This document shows positions 15,853 through 24,580 of a stretch of DNA of 32,255 nucleotides, piece after piece. Below the pieces are notes generated by a model, which worked only from the letters and a program-made list of their open reading frames with translations, was not told the DNA's origin and did not search any database. The stretch is from a virus. The position numbers were made by a program, and so were the translations under genes. The stretch is from positions 1-32,255 of IMG/VR virus record IMGVR_UViG_3300013093_000161; one strand, 5' to 3'. Position 1 is the first letter of the stretch; each line of letters starts with the position of its first letter.

Positions 15853-17916
15853 ATGCCATTTCAATTAAGTCCTGGTGTTAACGTATCAGAAATTGACTTA
15901 ACCACAATTGTGCCTGCTGTATCTACTACAACTGGCGCCATCGGTGGTGTATTTGGTTGGGGTCCTGTTGAAAAAGCAACGCTTGTTTCTTCAGAAGACC
16001 AACTAGTCAGCGTTTTTGGTAAGCCAACAGCCAACAACTTCGAAACTTTCTTTACTGCAGCAAACTACCTAGCATACGGCAATCAGCTATATGTTTCAAG
16101 AGCTGCAAGTTCTTCTAACTACAATGCTATTGCAAACCAATCAGGTACTTCTGCTTCTTCGATTGTTGTAAAAAATATTGATGATTACACTACACAAGAA
16201 GCATCATTATTAACTAGTGCAAATGCATATTTTATTGCAAAGTATCCAGGTACAGTAGGTAACAATCTTAAGATTTCTGTATGTCCTTCTGCAAATGCAT
16301 ATACTTCAACATTTAATGCTGTTGTAACCGCAAATGCTTATGGTAATACAGCTGTTTCAATTTCTGCAAATCTAGGTTCAAACTTTGCATATTTGGTTGC
16401 AAACAATTCAACCAATACAGCACAGGCATATGCAGTAGCAACATACTATGCTGGTCAATTGACAGTTGGCGATTATCTTCTAATTGGTAACTCAACAATT
16501 GGTACACAATATCTACAAGTAGCAAACGTAGTAGATTCTGGTGTTGGTATTGTTCAAATTGGCTTGAATTCAAAGCAATCACTTAAGGGTGATTATGTAT
16601 ATCAAGCAAACAATACAACAGCAACTACAGTTGCAGTAACTAGATATTGGGAATACTTTAACTCAGTAAATGGTGCTCCTGGCCAATCAAACTATGTTGG
16701 TTCAAGACTAGCTAGTTTGGGTCTAAGCACTACTCTACAAGATCAGCTACACATTGTAATTGCTGACCAGGATGGTGGTATTACTGGAGTTCCAGGTCAA
16801 ATCCTAGAAACTTGGCCATTCCTTTCAAGAGCAATTGATGCCAAGGGTGAACAAGGTGGATCTATCTTCTATGGAGACATTCTAAAATATAGTTCACAAT
16901 GGGTATGGAATGGTGCTGACTTTGTAGGAAAAGCATATACTGCAAATCTTGCTGTAGCAGCTACTACAACAGTCAAGACTTATTCATTGATTGGTGGTGG
17001 CAATGATGATTCTAGCTCTACTATTCCAGTAAGCAAGGTAATGATTGCTTACGATCAATTTAAGTCTGCTGCAGATATCGATGTTTCATTGATTCTTGCA
17101 GGTAAGGCTTATGGAGGATCTGGTGAGCAAGTTGCAAACTACATTCTTGATAATATTACAGGATCAAGAAAAGATTGCGTTGCTTTCATCTCACCTCCTA
17201 ACTCAGCTGTAGTAAATGTTCCAGGTCAAGAATTGACAAACATTATTACATTTAGAAACCTTCTAAGATCAACATCTTATGGTGTTCTAGATTCTGGCTA
17301 CAAGTATCAATATGACAAGTACAACGATGAATATCGTTGGGTTCCTTTGAATGGTGACGTTGCTGGTCTATGTGTAAGAACAGATAACACTCGTGATCCT
17401 TGGTTCTCTCCTGCTGGATTTAACAGAGGTCAGATCAAGAATGTAATTAAGCTTGCTTACAATCCTAATCAAGCAGATCGTGACCAACTTTACAAGAATG
17501 GTGTTGATCCAATTGTAAACTTCCCTGGTCAAGGTGTTGTTCTTTATGGTGATAAGACATTGCTTGCAAGTCCTTCTGCATTCGATCGTATCAATGTACG
17601 TAGATTGTTCATTATCCTTGAAAAAGCAATTGCTGTTGCTGCTCAATCTTCATTGTTTGAATTTAACGATGAATTTACAAGAGCATCGTTCCGCAATCTT
17701 GTAGAACCATATCTACGTGACATTCAAGGTCGTCGTGGCATTTATGATTTCAGAGTAGTTTGTGACGAAACAAACAATACTCCACAAGTTATAGATGCTA
17801 ATCAGTTCAGAGGAGATATCTATATCAAGCCTGCACGTTCCATTAACTTCATTCAACTTAACTTCGTTGCAGTTCGCACCGGTGTAGAGTTTGATGAAAT
17901 CGTTGGCAAGTTCTAA
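15853..17916 (+). CDS. 18: contractile tail sheath protein gp18
   Basis: A 687-residue sheath subunit (T4 gp18 about 659). N-terminus FQLSPGVNVSEIDLTTIVPAV followed by TGAIGGVFGWGPVEKATLV is the sheath signature. The conserved C-terminal core is present: DSGYKYQYDKYNDEYRWVPLNGDVAGL, DTRDPWFSPAG-type sequence (here NTRDPWFSPAGFNRG), RINVRRLFIILEKAI, and FEFNDEFTRASFRN; the end ARSINFIQLNFVAVRTGVEF is the strand exchanged between neighbouring subunits. The middle (about residues 110-290) is the variable protruding domain. Strong ribosome-binding site AAAAAGGAG. High expression is expected given its own late promoter motif. Confidence 0.96.
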   Translation: MPFQLSPGVNVSEIDLTTIVPAVSTTTGAIGGVFGWGPVEKATLVSSEDQLVSVFGKPTANNFETFFTAANYLAYGNQLYVSRAASSSNYNAIANQSGTSASSIVVKNIDDYTTQEASLLTSANAYFIAKYPGTVGNNLKISVCPSANAYTSTFNAVVTANAYGNTAVSISANLGSNFAYLVANNSTNTAQAYAVATYYAGQLTVGDYLLIGNSTIGTQYLQVANVVDSGVGIVQIGLNSKQSLKGDYVYQANNTTATTVAVTRYWEYFNSVNGAPGQSNYVGSRLASLGLSTTLQDQLHIVIADQDGGITGVPGQILETWPFLSRAIDAKGEQGGSIFYGDILKYSSQWVWNGADFVGKAYTANLAVAATTTVKTYSLIGGGNDDSSSTIPVSKVMIAYDQFKSAADIDVSLILAGKAYGGSGEQVANYILDNITGSRKDCVAFISPPNSAVVNVPGQELTNIITFRNLLRSTSYGVLDSGYKYQYDKYNDEYRWVPLNGDVAGLCVRTDNTRDPWFSPAGFNRGQIKNVIKLAYNPNQADRDQLYKNGVDPIVNFPGQGVVLYGDKTLLASPSAFDRINVRRLFIILEKAIAVAAQSSLFEFNDEFTRASFRNLVEPYLRDIQGRRGIYDFRVVCDETNNTPQVIDANQFRGDIYIKPARSINFIQLNFVAVRTGVEFDEIVGKF

Positions 17917-17930
17917 GGGGAGAATGAAAC

Positions 17931-18482
17931 ATGGCTTTTAATATTAATGACATTCGCGCCCAACTTACCTTTGGTGGTGCAAGACCTAGTCTATTCCAGG
18001 TAATTATCAGTAACCCTGTTAATCCTGTCGCTGATCTAAAGCTGCCTTTCCTTTGTAAGGCAGCTCAAATCCCAAGCACTCAGCTTGGATTGATTGAAGT
18101 ACCATACTTTGGCAGAAAGCTAAAGATTGCTGGTGATCGTACATTTGATCCATGGACAGTAACTATTATCAATGATGAAGATTTCCGTGTCAGAGATGCT
18201 ATGGAACAATGGAACAACTATATCCAACTTTATCAGCAAAATGTTACTGCTCTTGGTGGTGGTCAACCAAGTCTCTATAAGTCTCAAGCAACTGTTACAC
18301 AGTTTGGTAAGGCTGGTGAGATCCTAAGAACATATCAGTTCAATGGTATCTTCCCACAAACAATCAGTGCAATTGATCTTGCTTGGAATACAACTGATGA
18401 AATTGAAGAGTTCCAAGTCCAGTTCCAGTATGATACATTCGAAGTATTGAATAGTATCACTGGTAATGCTGGTGGCGCTTAA
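17931..18482 (+). CDS. 19: tail tube protein gp19
   Basis: A 183-residue protein (T4 gp19 about 163) that forms the hexameric inner tail tube. Family features: RPSLFQVIISNP near the N-terminus, LPFLCKAAQIPSTQLGLIEVPYFGRKLKIAGDRTFDPWTVTIINDEDF in the middle, and the C-terminal FNGIFPQTISAIDLAWNTTDEIEEFQVQFQYD strand region. It follows gene 18 by 14 bases with ribosome-binding site GGGGAGA. Transcription of the 18-19 unit probably ends at the hairpin just downstream (18496-18530). Confidence 0.95.
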   Translation: MAFNINDIRAQLTFGGARPSLFQVIISNPVNPVADLKLPFLCKAAQIPSTQLGLIEVPYFGRKLKIAGDRTFDPWTVTIINDEDFRVRDAMEQWNNYIQLYQQNVTALGGGQPSLYKSQATVTQFGKAGEILRTYQFNGIFPQTISAIDLAWNTTDEIEEFQVQFQYDTFEVLNSITGNAGGA

Positions 18483-18495
18483 AACTTAAGATTCA

Positions 18496-18530
18496 GGGCT
18501 GTGATAAATACTTATATCGCAGCCCTTTTT
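18496..18530 (+). terminator. intrinsic terminator after gene 19, late promoter spans stem and loop
   Basis: Ten-base-pair stem GGGCTGTGAT (18496-18505) with ATCGCAGCCC (18516-18525), one U-G wobble, ten-base loop AAATACTTAT, then TTTTT. The late motif GATAAATA (18503-18510) runs from the stem top into the loop, so a transcript initiated from it would not form the terminator. Confidence 0.85.
18503..18510 (+). promoter_or_regulatory. T4-like late promoter motif (GATAAATA) in terminator
   Basis: GATAAATA at the top of the terminator hairpin, about 36 bases before the portal ATG. It would let the head genes (20, 67 ...) be expressed independently of the 18-19 transcript. Confidence 0.55.
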
Positions 18531-18545
18531 CTTTAAGGAATTATT

Positions 18546-20174
18546 ATGGCACAGTTTTTTGGTTTTGAAATTAAAAGAAAAGAAGAACAACCGCTAGAAT
18601 CTTTTACACCACAGATTCAAGATGATGGCGCAGTTGTTGTTGCCGCTGGTGGAGCATATGGTACTTACATCGATCTAGATGGTACGGCTCGCACAGAATC
18701 AGAATTAGTATCAAAATACAGAGAAATAGCTTTACAACAAGAGTTAGAACAGGCAATAGATGATATTGTCAATGAAGCTATTGACACAGATGCCGAACAA
18801 ATTGTTCAACTCAACCTTGACTTGGTCAAGTATAGTGAATCTGTAAAACAAAAAATTAACGATGAATTCCATAATGTATTAGACCTGTTTAATTTTCAAA
18901 CAGAAGCATATGAGCTTTTCAAAAGATGGTACATTGATGGAAGAATGTACTATCATATAATTATTGACGAGAAGAACCCAAGAGCAGGTATTCAAGAACT
19001 TCGTTACATTGATCCTCGTAAGATTCGTAAAGTAAGAGAAGTAAGGAAAAAGCCAAAAGGTGATATAACAGTTACTACTCAACATAGAGAGTATTATGTA
19101 TACAATGAAAAGAATTTTATGCCTGCAGGTGGTAATTCCGGATTGCCATTTGACACAGGTGCAGTAAATGGTATTAAGATTGCAAAAGATTCTATCCTCC
19201 ATGTAACTTCTGGATTAATGGATAAGAACAATGCAATGGTTTATTCTTATATTCAAAAGGCAATCAAGCCATTAAACCAACTTCGTACACTTGAAGATGC
19301 TACTGTTATCTATCGTATTTCACGTGCTCCAGAACGTAGAATCTTCTATATCGATGTTGGCAACCTTCCTAAGCAAAAGGCAGAACAATATCTTCGTGAT
19401 ATGATGGTTAAGCACAAGAACCGACTTGTGTATGATGCAACAACTGGTGAATTAAAAGACGATCGCAAGTATATGACAATGCTTGAAGATTATTGGTTAC
19501 CAAGAAGAGAAGGTAACAAGGGTACAGAAATTACTACCCTTCCTTCTGGTCAAAATCTTGGTGAAATGGCAGACGTAGAGTATTTCCAAAAGAAGTTATT
19601 CCAATCTCTTAATGTTCCTATCTCAAGACTAAATTCGTCAACAGAAACATTCAATCTTGGTCGTGCAGCAGAAATTTCTCGAGATGAAGTAAAATTTACG
19701 AAATTTGTTGGTCGTCTAAGAAGAAGATTTCAACAATTGCTTCTTAATGCTCTTGAAAAACAATTGATCCTTAAAGGAATTGTTTCAGAAAACGATTGGC
19801 CAGAACTTTCAAACCAAATCAACTTTGATTTTGCTGTAGATAGTCATTTTGAAGAATTTAAAGAAGCAGAAATTCTTCAAGGAAGATTGCAAGCACTTCA
19901 AACAATTCAACCTTTTATTGGTACTTACTATTCTATGGAATGGGTAAGAAAGAATGTCCTTCATCAATCTCAAGAAGAGATTGAACAAATGCAAATTGAA
20001 ATTCAAAACGAAGCAAGTCAAATTCAATCTCTCAGTTCCCCTGAACAAGAAATGCCACTCAAGGCGTTTCCTGTTTCTCCTGTTAAACAGCCAGATGATA
20101 CTGATGGACCTACACCTAAAGCTGCAGCCAATGGTACGAGATCTGTACCTGATGGTGGCGGTCAAGGCAGATAA
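18546..20174 (+). CDS. 20: portal vertex protein gp20
   Basis: A 542-residue portal (T4 gp20 about 524). Typical segments: ELEQAIDDIVNEAIDTDA and the stem region, YHIIIDEKNPRAGIQELRYIDPRKIRKVREV, HVTSGLMDKNNAMVYSYIQKAIKPLNQLRTLEDATVIYRISRAPERRIFYIDVGNLPKQKAEQYLRDMM, and the FQKKLFQSLNVPISRLNSST crown helix region. It forms the dodecameric ring through which gp17 packages DNA and nucleates prohead assembly. The C-terminal 40 residues are Pro/Gly-rich and probably disordered. Ribosome-binding site AAGGAA precedes the ATG. Confidence 0.96.
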   Translation: MAQFFGFEIKRKEEQPLESFTPQIQDDGAVVVAAGGAYGTYIDLDGTARTESELVSKYREIALQQELEQAIDDIVNEAIDTDAEQIVQLNLDLVKYSESVKQKINDEFHNVLDLFNFQTEAYELFKRWYIDGRMYYHIIIDEKNPRAGIQELRYIDPRKIRKVREVRKKPKGDITVTTQHREYYVYNEKNFMPAGGNSGLPFDTGAVNGIKIAKDSILHVTSGLMDKNNAMVYSYIQKAIKPLNQLRTLEDATVIYRISRAPERRIFYIDVGNLPKQKAEQYLRDMMVKHKNRLVYDATTGELKDDRKYMTMLEDYWLPRREGNKGTEITTLPSGQNLGEMADVEYFQKKLFQSLNVPISRLNSSTETFNLGRAAEISRDEVKFTKFVGRLRRRFQQLLLNALEKQLILKGIVSENDWPELSNQINFDFAVDSHFEEFKEAEILQGRLQALQTIQPFIGTYYSMEWVRKNVLHQSQEEIEQMQIEIQNEASQIQSLSSPEQEMPLKAFPVSPVKQPDDTDGPTPKAAANGTRSVPDGGGQGR

Positions 20175-20177
20175 TAA

Positions 20178-20210
20178 CAATTAATTATAAATATAAAATA
20201 AATTAAATTG
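20178..20210 (+). other. AT-rich hairpin with late promoter at stem/loop junction
   Basis: CAATTAATT (20178-20186) can pair with AATTAAATTG (20201-20210) with one bulged A; TATAAATA (20186-20193) begins at the last stem base and fills the loop. The right arm overlaps the start of the TTGGAG ribosome-binding site of gene 67. All-AT stem apart from one pair, so weak. Confidence 0.4.
20186..20193 (+). promoter_or_regulatory. T4-like late promoter motif (TATAAATA)
   Basis: Exact TATAAATA between genes 20 and 67, 27 bases before the gene 67 ATG. Confidence 0.65.
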
Positions 20211-20219
20211 GAGAAAACA

Positions 20220-20453
20220 ATGAGTGACGTAGAAGATATTTTAGGATATGCATGGAACAAGGATGCAGTCAATTTGAAGCCTGCAATCGATGCAGTTATG
20301 TCTGCAAAGGTAGCAGCCTCAGTTCAAAGCATGACTGCAGATGTTGCTGCTAGCATGTTTGGCAATTCCAATGGTGAAGATCATTATGAAGAAGAAGTTT
20401 CAAACGATTCAGATTTAAATCAAGATCAAACCGAGGATTCATCAGATGAGTAA
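20220..20453 (+). CDS. 67: prohead core protein gp67-like
   Basis: A 77-residue protein (T4 gp67 about 80). The ATG at 20220 is preceded by TTGGAG at good spacing; an in-frame TTG 12 bases upstream lies in that site and is rejected. The N-terminal half (DVEDILGYAWNKDAVNLKPAIDAVMSAKV) is helical and the last 25 residues are very acidic (DHYEEEVSNDSDLNQDQTEDSSDE), the gp67 arrangement. In T4 gp67 is an internal core component cut into peptides by gp21 protease. Position directly after gene 20 supports the call. It overlaps the next ORF by eight bases. Confidence 0.8.
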   Translation: MSDVEDILGYAWNKDAVNLKPAIDAVMSAKVAASVQSMTADVAASMFGNSNGEDHYEEEVSNDSDLNQDQTEDSSDE

Positions 20454-21534
20454 TCTAAAACAAAACATTCATGAAGTAGAACAGCCTCAATCACAAGGCG
20501 AAAAGAACTTCAAGGACATGCATAAGGCAATTAACCACAAGAACCTTGTTCCTGGTATTACAGATCAAGAACATGTTTTTACTGGTTCAACAAAGCCGTA
20601 TGATAATAAATTTCATACAGGATATAAGCCTGGAGAAGATCGTGCAGCTTATGACAAGGGTCTTAAGATGGACGATAAGCTAACAGACAATGGCTATGAA
20701 ACTGCTCATGTTGAAGAAGCTCATTCAAAAGATCATCCTGGTTTTGCAGCTATTGCAAAAAAGGCAGCAGAGCGTTATCATTCAAAGAAAGCTGGAGAAA
20801 GAGTAGCTGGTGCTATTCTTGCCAAGATGCATCATAAAGAAGAAGTACAACAAACTGATATTAACGAAAAGATCAGTGCTTCTACTCCTACTAAAGATGT
20901 AATTCATGATTTTGTTCATTCTGATAACCCTAAGTTTGCTGGTAAATCAACTAAGGAACGTATTAAAATGGCACTAGGAGCAAAGTACGGCATGATGAAG
21001 AAAGAAGAATTTTCACTAGAAGAAAACTATGATGATACTCCAGAAGAAGTATCAATGATTAGAACAGAGTTAAAGGCTATTGTTATTAAGGCTCAGGATC
21101 TTCTTGACCATATGCCAACTAATATGCATGTAGAACCATGGGTACAATCTAAGGTTGCAGTTGCAAAAGAAATGGTATCTGGTGTTCATGACTATATGCT
21201 TTATTCAGATGATGCAGGTCAGCCAGATGAAGTTAATCAGGTTCCTCCTATGTCAGGAATGAGCAACATGGCTTCTATGGCAAGCATGACTCCTTATTCA
21301 ATGAGCAATGAAGAAAAAGAACTTTCTCCAAAGCAAAAGAAGATTGCTGCATTAGCTGGTGATCCAAAGAAAATTGATGCAGATGATTTCAAGGCTCTTC
21401 GTGCTGGTAAAAAAATTGAAGAGAAGATGTCACCAGAAGAGCTAAAGAAGTTTGCAGCTATTGCTCCTCCAAAAGATAAAATCACACAAGCTGACAAAAT
21501 TATGGCAGCTAAAATGGCAGCAAAAAAGAAATGA
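20446..21534 (+). CDS. putative head-core / internal head protein, unknown
   Basis: A 362-residue, very charged, Lys/Glu/Met-rich protein placed between gene 67 and the protease gene 21, the position of core gene 68 in T4 but much longer. Visible pieces: an N-terminal HxTGYKPGEDRAAYDKGL-type region (residues about 55-80), SDNPKFAGKSTKERIKMALGAKYGMMKKEE (about 157-186), a helical LLDHMPTNMHVEPWVQSKVAVAKEMV (about 220-245), a Met-rich stretch, and a Lys-rich C-terminus. Related ORFs occur in aquatic T4-like phages at this place. Likely a component of the scaffold core or packaged internal protein and a candidate protease substrate. Function is inferred from position and composition only. Confidence 0.65.
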   Translation: MSNLKQNIHEVEQPQSQGEKNFKDMHKAINHKNLVPGITDQEHVFTGSTKPYDNKFHTGYKPGEDRAAYDKGLKMDDKLTDNGYETAHVEEAHSKDHPGFAAIAKKAAERYHSKKAGERVAGAILAKMHHKEEVQQTDINEKISASTPTKDVIHDFVHSDNPKFAGKSTKERIKMALGAKYGMMKKEEFSLEENYDDTPEEVSMIRTELKAIVIKAQDLLDHMPTNMHVEPWVQSKVAVAKEMVSGVHDYMLYSDDAGQPDEVNQVPPMSGMSNMASMASMTPYSMSNEEKELSPKQKKIAALAGDPKKIDADDFKALRAGKKIEEKMSPEELKKFAAIAPPKDKITQADKIMAAKMAAKKK

Positions 21535-22058
21535 ACAAAGACGTTAACTCAGTTGTAACAGAAGGTATTGTTGGAGCTATAAAAAATATAGCTTCCAACA
21601 CTGTTAAAAAAACTGTGTCTAATGCAAAAAAGAACGTAGCTAATTATGCTTCTGCTGGGTTATACAGCAAAGCAAAAAATGCTATTAATAGTATAAAAAA
21701 AGCTGACAAAAAAGACAATCAGAAAAAACCTGTTTCATCTGGTTCTCTTAAACAAAGAGCTAACAAAAATAGAATAATTAAAGCTGTGTCAGCAGAACAA
21801 ACAATTGTAGATAACAATATTATTACAGAAGCTGATGAGCCTACTAATTTTAAAACAAGATTAAATTTAGTAAAAAATTCAACAAAGGCTGCCTATGTAA
21901 AAAGCCTTAGACATCCTGTAATGAAGACTTATTCTACTCATATGAAAATGAAAGGACCTAAATCTCCTTTCGTAAGTCAATTGAACAAAGACAAACCAGT
22001 TTTTTCTGAAAACGAAATTAAAACATTAGAATCTATATTAAAAGGTTTAGGGGAGTAA
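21531..22058 (+). CDS. basic unknown protein in the prohead core cluster
   Basis: A 175-residue Lys-rich protein, start overlapping the previous stop (ATGA, 21531-21534). The N-terminal half has amphipathic helices with repeated KN, KK and SNAKKN; the C-terminal half (FKTRLNLVKNSTKAAYVKSLRHPVMKTYSTHMKMKGPKSPF) is also basic. IITE followed by A near residue 100 resembles the hydrophobic-x-Glu sites cut by gp21-type proteases. A DNA-contacting internal head protein is plausible; I do not recognise the family. The ATG has no good Shine-Dalgarno, so it probably depends on coupling. Confidence 0.6.
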   Translation: MNKDVNSVVTEGIVGAIKNIASNTVKKTVSNAKKNVANYASAGLYSKAKNAINSIKKADKKDNQKKPVSSGSLKQRANKNRIIKAVSAEQTIVDNNIITEADEPTNFKTRLNLVKNSTKAAYVKSLRHPVMKTYSTHMKMKGPKSPFVSQLNKDKPVFSENEIKTLESILKGLGE

Positions 22059-22059
22059 T

Positions 22060-22755
22060 ATGTCAGACATTTTAAAAACAATTAAAGAAGCTATTGAAGA
22101 AGCAAGATACAATTTTGCTAGATCAACAAGAGAAAAGAATCTTCGCAAAATGTCACATAAAGACTCTATCAAGACTCCAATGAGAGTTGGTATGTCTAAA
22201 AAGGAAATGGAAGCATCTTACAAGGATGACCCAAAGTACAAGCAACACCTTGCCAAAATGAAGGCAGAGGAATACGAATTGGAAGAAGCAAAGCGTGGTC
22301 GTCCTAAAGCATCTGGTGAAGAAAGCGAAGGCGATCGTGAGCACATTATTGTTCAGTACAGAAAAGCAGAACGTATTCCTGGCAAGAAAATTGAACATGC
22401 AGATAAGTCATCACATGAGTTTCCAAAAGAGCATTACAGAAAAGCTCTTGATATGCATGTAAAGATGAAGCCAGCTGAAAAAGAAACATTTGAAAAAGAA
22501 CTAGATGCATCACCAGAAAGAGCAAAAAATGCTGTTGCTGGAAAACCAGCTCCTAAGGCTGCTCCTAAAATTTCATTGGGTTCTATGAAGAAAGAATCAT
22601 ACGAAATTAATGAACAAATAATGGCAGAAGAAATTTTACTAAATAAATTATACGAGAATTTATCTGAAACTAACCAAAAAATCTTTGAAGAAATGATTGA
22701 AACACAAGATGGATTGGATAGTTTATTAGAGTTTGCACATAAGCAAGGGCTATAA
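22060..22755 (+). CDS. charged unknown protein before the prohead protease
   Basis: A 231-residue protein rich in Lys, Glu, Met and Pro. The middle (KRGRPKASGEESEGDREHIIVQYRKAERIPGKKIEHADKSSHEFPKE, cut here for length) joins an AT-hook-like KRGRPKA at residues about 76-82 with a small mixed domain, followed by a Pro/Ala/Lys linker (GKPAPKAAPKI) and a C-terminal acidic helix (EEILLNKLYENLSETNQKIFEEMI). AT-hook-like GRP cores bind AT-rich DNA minor grooves, which would suit an internal head protein. Begins two bases after the previous stop with GGGGAG as ribosome-binding site. Family unknown. Confidence 0.6.
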   Translation: MSDILKTIKEAIEEARYNFARSTREKNLRKMSHKDSIKTPMRVGMSKKEMEASYKDDPKYKQHLAKMKAEEYELEEAKRGRPKASGEESEGDREHIIVQYRKAERIPGKKIEHADKSSHEFPKEHYRKALDMHVKMKPAEKETFEKELDASPERAKNAVAGKPAPKAAPKISLGSMKKESYEINEQIMAEEILLNKLYENLSETNQKIFEEMIETQDGLDSLLEFAHKQGL

Positions 22756-22759
22756 GTTA

Positions 22760-23407
22760 ATGAAGTTAATTACAGAAGTAACAGAAGAAGTAAAGTACAT
22801 TACCGAAGAAGGTGCCAATGGTAAGAAGAACCTTTACATTGAAGGTATCTTTTTGCAAGGTGACATCCAAAATAGAAACGGAAGAATGTACAGAGCTGAT
22901 GTTTTGGAAAAAGAAGTCAATAGATATCGTACAGAGTCTATTGATAAAAACCGTGCATATGGTGAACTAGGACATCCTTCTGGACCTTCTATTAACCTTG
23001 AACGTGTTTGCATGATGATTAAGTCATTACACAGAGAAGGTAGCAACTTCATTGGTAAAGCTAAGATTATGGATACTCCTTACGGAAATATCGTGAGCAA
23101 TCTTATGGCAGAAGGTGCAACACTTGGTGTTTCATCAAGAGGCATGGGTTCTTTGAAAGAAGTAAATGGAATTCAAGAAGTACAAGATGATTTCTATCTA
23201 GCTACTGCAGCAGATATCGTTGCAGATCCTTCCGCTCCTGATGCCTATGTAAATGGTGTTATGGAAGGCGTAGAGTGGGTTTGGGACAATGGTATTATTA
23301 AGCAAAAAGTTGTAGAAGCTCACAAAGAAGAAATTAAAAAGGCCTCAAAAGCTGAACTAGCGGAAGCCAAAATCAGAGTATTTAAACATTTTCTTTCAAA
23401 ACTATAA
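22760..23407 (+). CDS. 21: prohead core protease gp21
   Basis: A 215-residue serine protease (T4 gp21 about 212). The ATG at 22760 gives MKLITEVTEEVKYI and has AAGGG ten bases upstream; an in-frame TTG at 22733 inside the previous gene is rejected. Family motifs: IEGIFLQGDIQNRNGRMY, the catalytic His in YGELGHPSGP (His72), and the Ser in LGVSSRGMG (Ser125/126), the herpes-type assemblin fold. It cleaves scaffold, core and capsid proteins after hydrophobic-x-Glu sites during head maturation. Lies four bases after the upstream gene. Confidence 0.93.
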   Translation: MKLITEVTEEVKYITEEGANGKKNLYIEGIFLQGDIQNRNGRMYRADVLEKEVNRYRTESIDKNRAYGELGHPSGPSINLERVCMMIKSLHREGSNFIGKAKIMDTPYGNIVSNLMAEGATLGVSSRGMGSLKEVNGIQEVQDDFYLATAADIVADPSAPDAYVNGVMEGVEWVWDNGIIKQKVVEAHKEEIKKASKAELAEAKIRVFKHFLSKL

Positions 23408-23411
23408 TTTA

Positions 23412-23419
23412 CATAAATA
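23412..23419 (+). promoter_or_regulatory. T4-like late promoter motif (CATAAATA)
   Basis: CATAAATA between genes 21 and 22, 26 bases before the gene 22 ATG; fits NATAAATA. Confidence 0.6.
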
Positions 23420-23444
23420 ATTCATATAACTTAAGGAGATTCTA

Positions 23445-24575
23445 ATGAGTAACGAAACAAATCAAGTAGAGGTTAACGAAGCAGATGCTGCTTCTAACAT
23501 GGCCTCAATTGCTATGAAGCCAACAGGTATTTCACGTACCGATCTCATGGCAAAGATGGTTGACTATGCTATGAAGGCAAGCAAAGAAGACCTTGCTTCT
23601 TTCGTTGCAAGCATTGGTTCAGCTGAATACAACCCAGCATCTTCTACTCCTGCAGAAAGATTTGATTCTGTAGAAGCAGCTGCTAATGCAACTGGCGATC
23701 AATCAGAAAAGAACAAAGCATCAATTAAATCATCAGGTAAGCATAAAGATGAAATGCAAAAAGAGCCAAGTGCTCCAATGCATCCTACAATGCTTGCAAA
23801 AGAATCTGTAGAAGCTGACCTTGCTCTCCTATTTGGAGACTCAGAAGATCTTACAGAAGATTTCAAGTTCAAGGTAAGCACTCTTTTTGAAGCAGCAGTT
23901 TCAACAAGAGCAAATCTTGAAATCTCAAAGATTCAAGAAGATTTTGAAACACGTCAAGCACAGCTTGAAGAAGAATTTAATACTTCTTTAGAAGAAGCTA
24001 TTACAGAAATTAAGGACGAAATGGTTGAGAACGTAGACAACTATCTCAACTATGCAGTTGCAGAATGGATTAGTGAAAACAAACTTGCTATTGAGAACAA
24101 CATTCGTACACAAATGGCAGAGTCATTCATGGCAAGCCTAAAGGATGTTTTCACAGAACATTATGTTAATATTCCAGAAGACCAAGTAGATGTTGTTGAA
24201 GCAATGGCTGCTGAACTTGAAGAAGTTAAGGCACGTCTAAATGAAACAACTGAAAAGAACATCGAACTTTCTAAGACTGTAATTGAAAATGCAATCGAAG
24301 AAGTTAAGAATGAAATGTCAGAAGGAATGACAGACACTCAGAAGGATAAGTTCTTGAAGCTTTCAGAAGCTGTAGACTATTCTGATGTTGAAGAATTTCG
24401 CAAGAAGGTTTCCATTATAAAAGAAACATACTTCACTAAGTCAATGACTAATGAAGTAAAGGTTGCAAAGGATCAACTTCTTAGCGAAAGCGTGGAGGAA
24501 CCAGAAAAGGTAGCCTCAATTGATCCAGATATGCAAGTATATGTTTCTTCTATTTCTAAATCTCTTAAAAAGTAA
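23445..24575 (+). CDS. 22: prohead scaffold protein gp22
   Basis: A 376-residue acidic, helix-rich protein (T4 gp22 about 269, longer here as in aquatic relatives). The first 60 residues contain GISRTDLMAKMVDYAMKASKEDLASF, then a low-complexity linker, and from about residue 125 a family-type core: ALLFGDSEDLTEDFKFKVSTLFEAAV, a long coiled coil (ARQAQLEEEFNTSL-like heptads), VDNYLNYAVAEWISENKLAIE and the C-terminal FRKKVSIIKETYF. It forms the inner core around which gp23 assembles and is degraded by gp21. Strong AAGGAG ribosome-binding site. Confidence 0.92.
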   Translation: MSNETNQVEVNEADAASNMASIAMKPTGISRTDLMAKMVDYAMKASKEDLASFVASIGSAEYNPASSTPAERFDSVEAAANATGDQSEKNKASIKSSGKHKDEMQKEPSAPMHPTMLAKESVEADLALLFGDSEDLTEDFKFKVSTLFEAAVSTRANLEISKIQEDFETRQAQLEEEFNTSLEEAITEIKDEMVENVDNYLNYAVAEWISENKLAIENNIRTQMAESFMASLKDVFTEHYVNIPEDQVDVVEAMAAELEEVKARLNETTEKNIELSKTVIENAIEEVKNEMSEGMTDTQKDKFLKLSEAVDYSDVEEFRKKVSIIKETYFTKSMTNEVKVAKDQLLSESVEEPEKVASIDPDMQVYVSSISKSLKK

Positions 24576-24580
24576 TTTTA

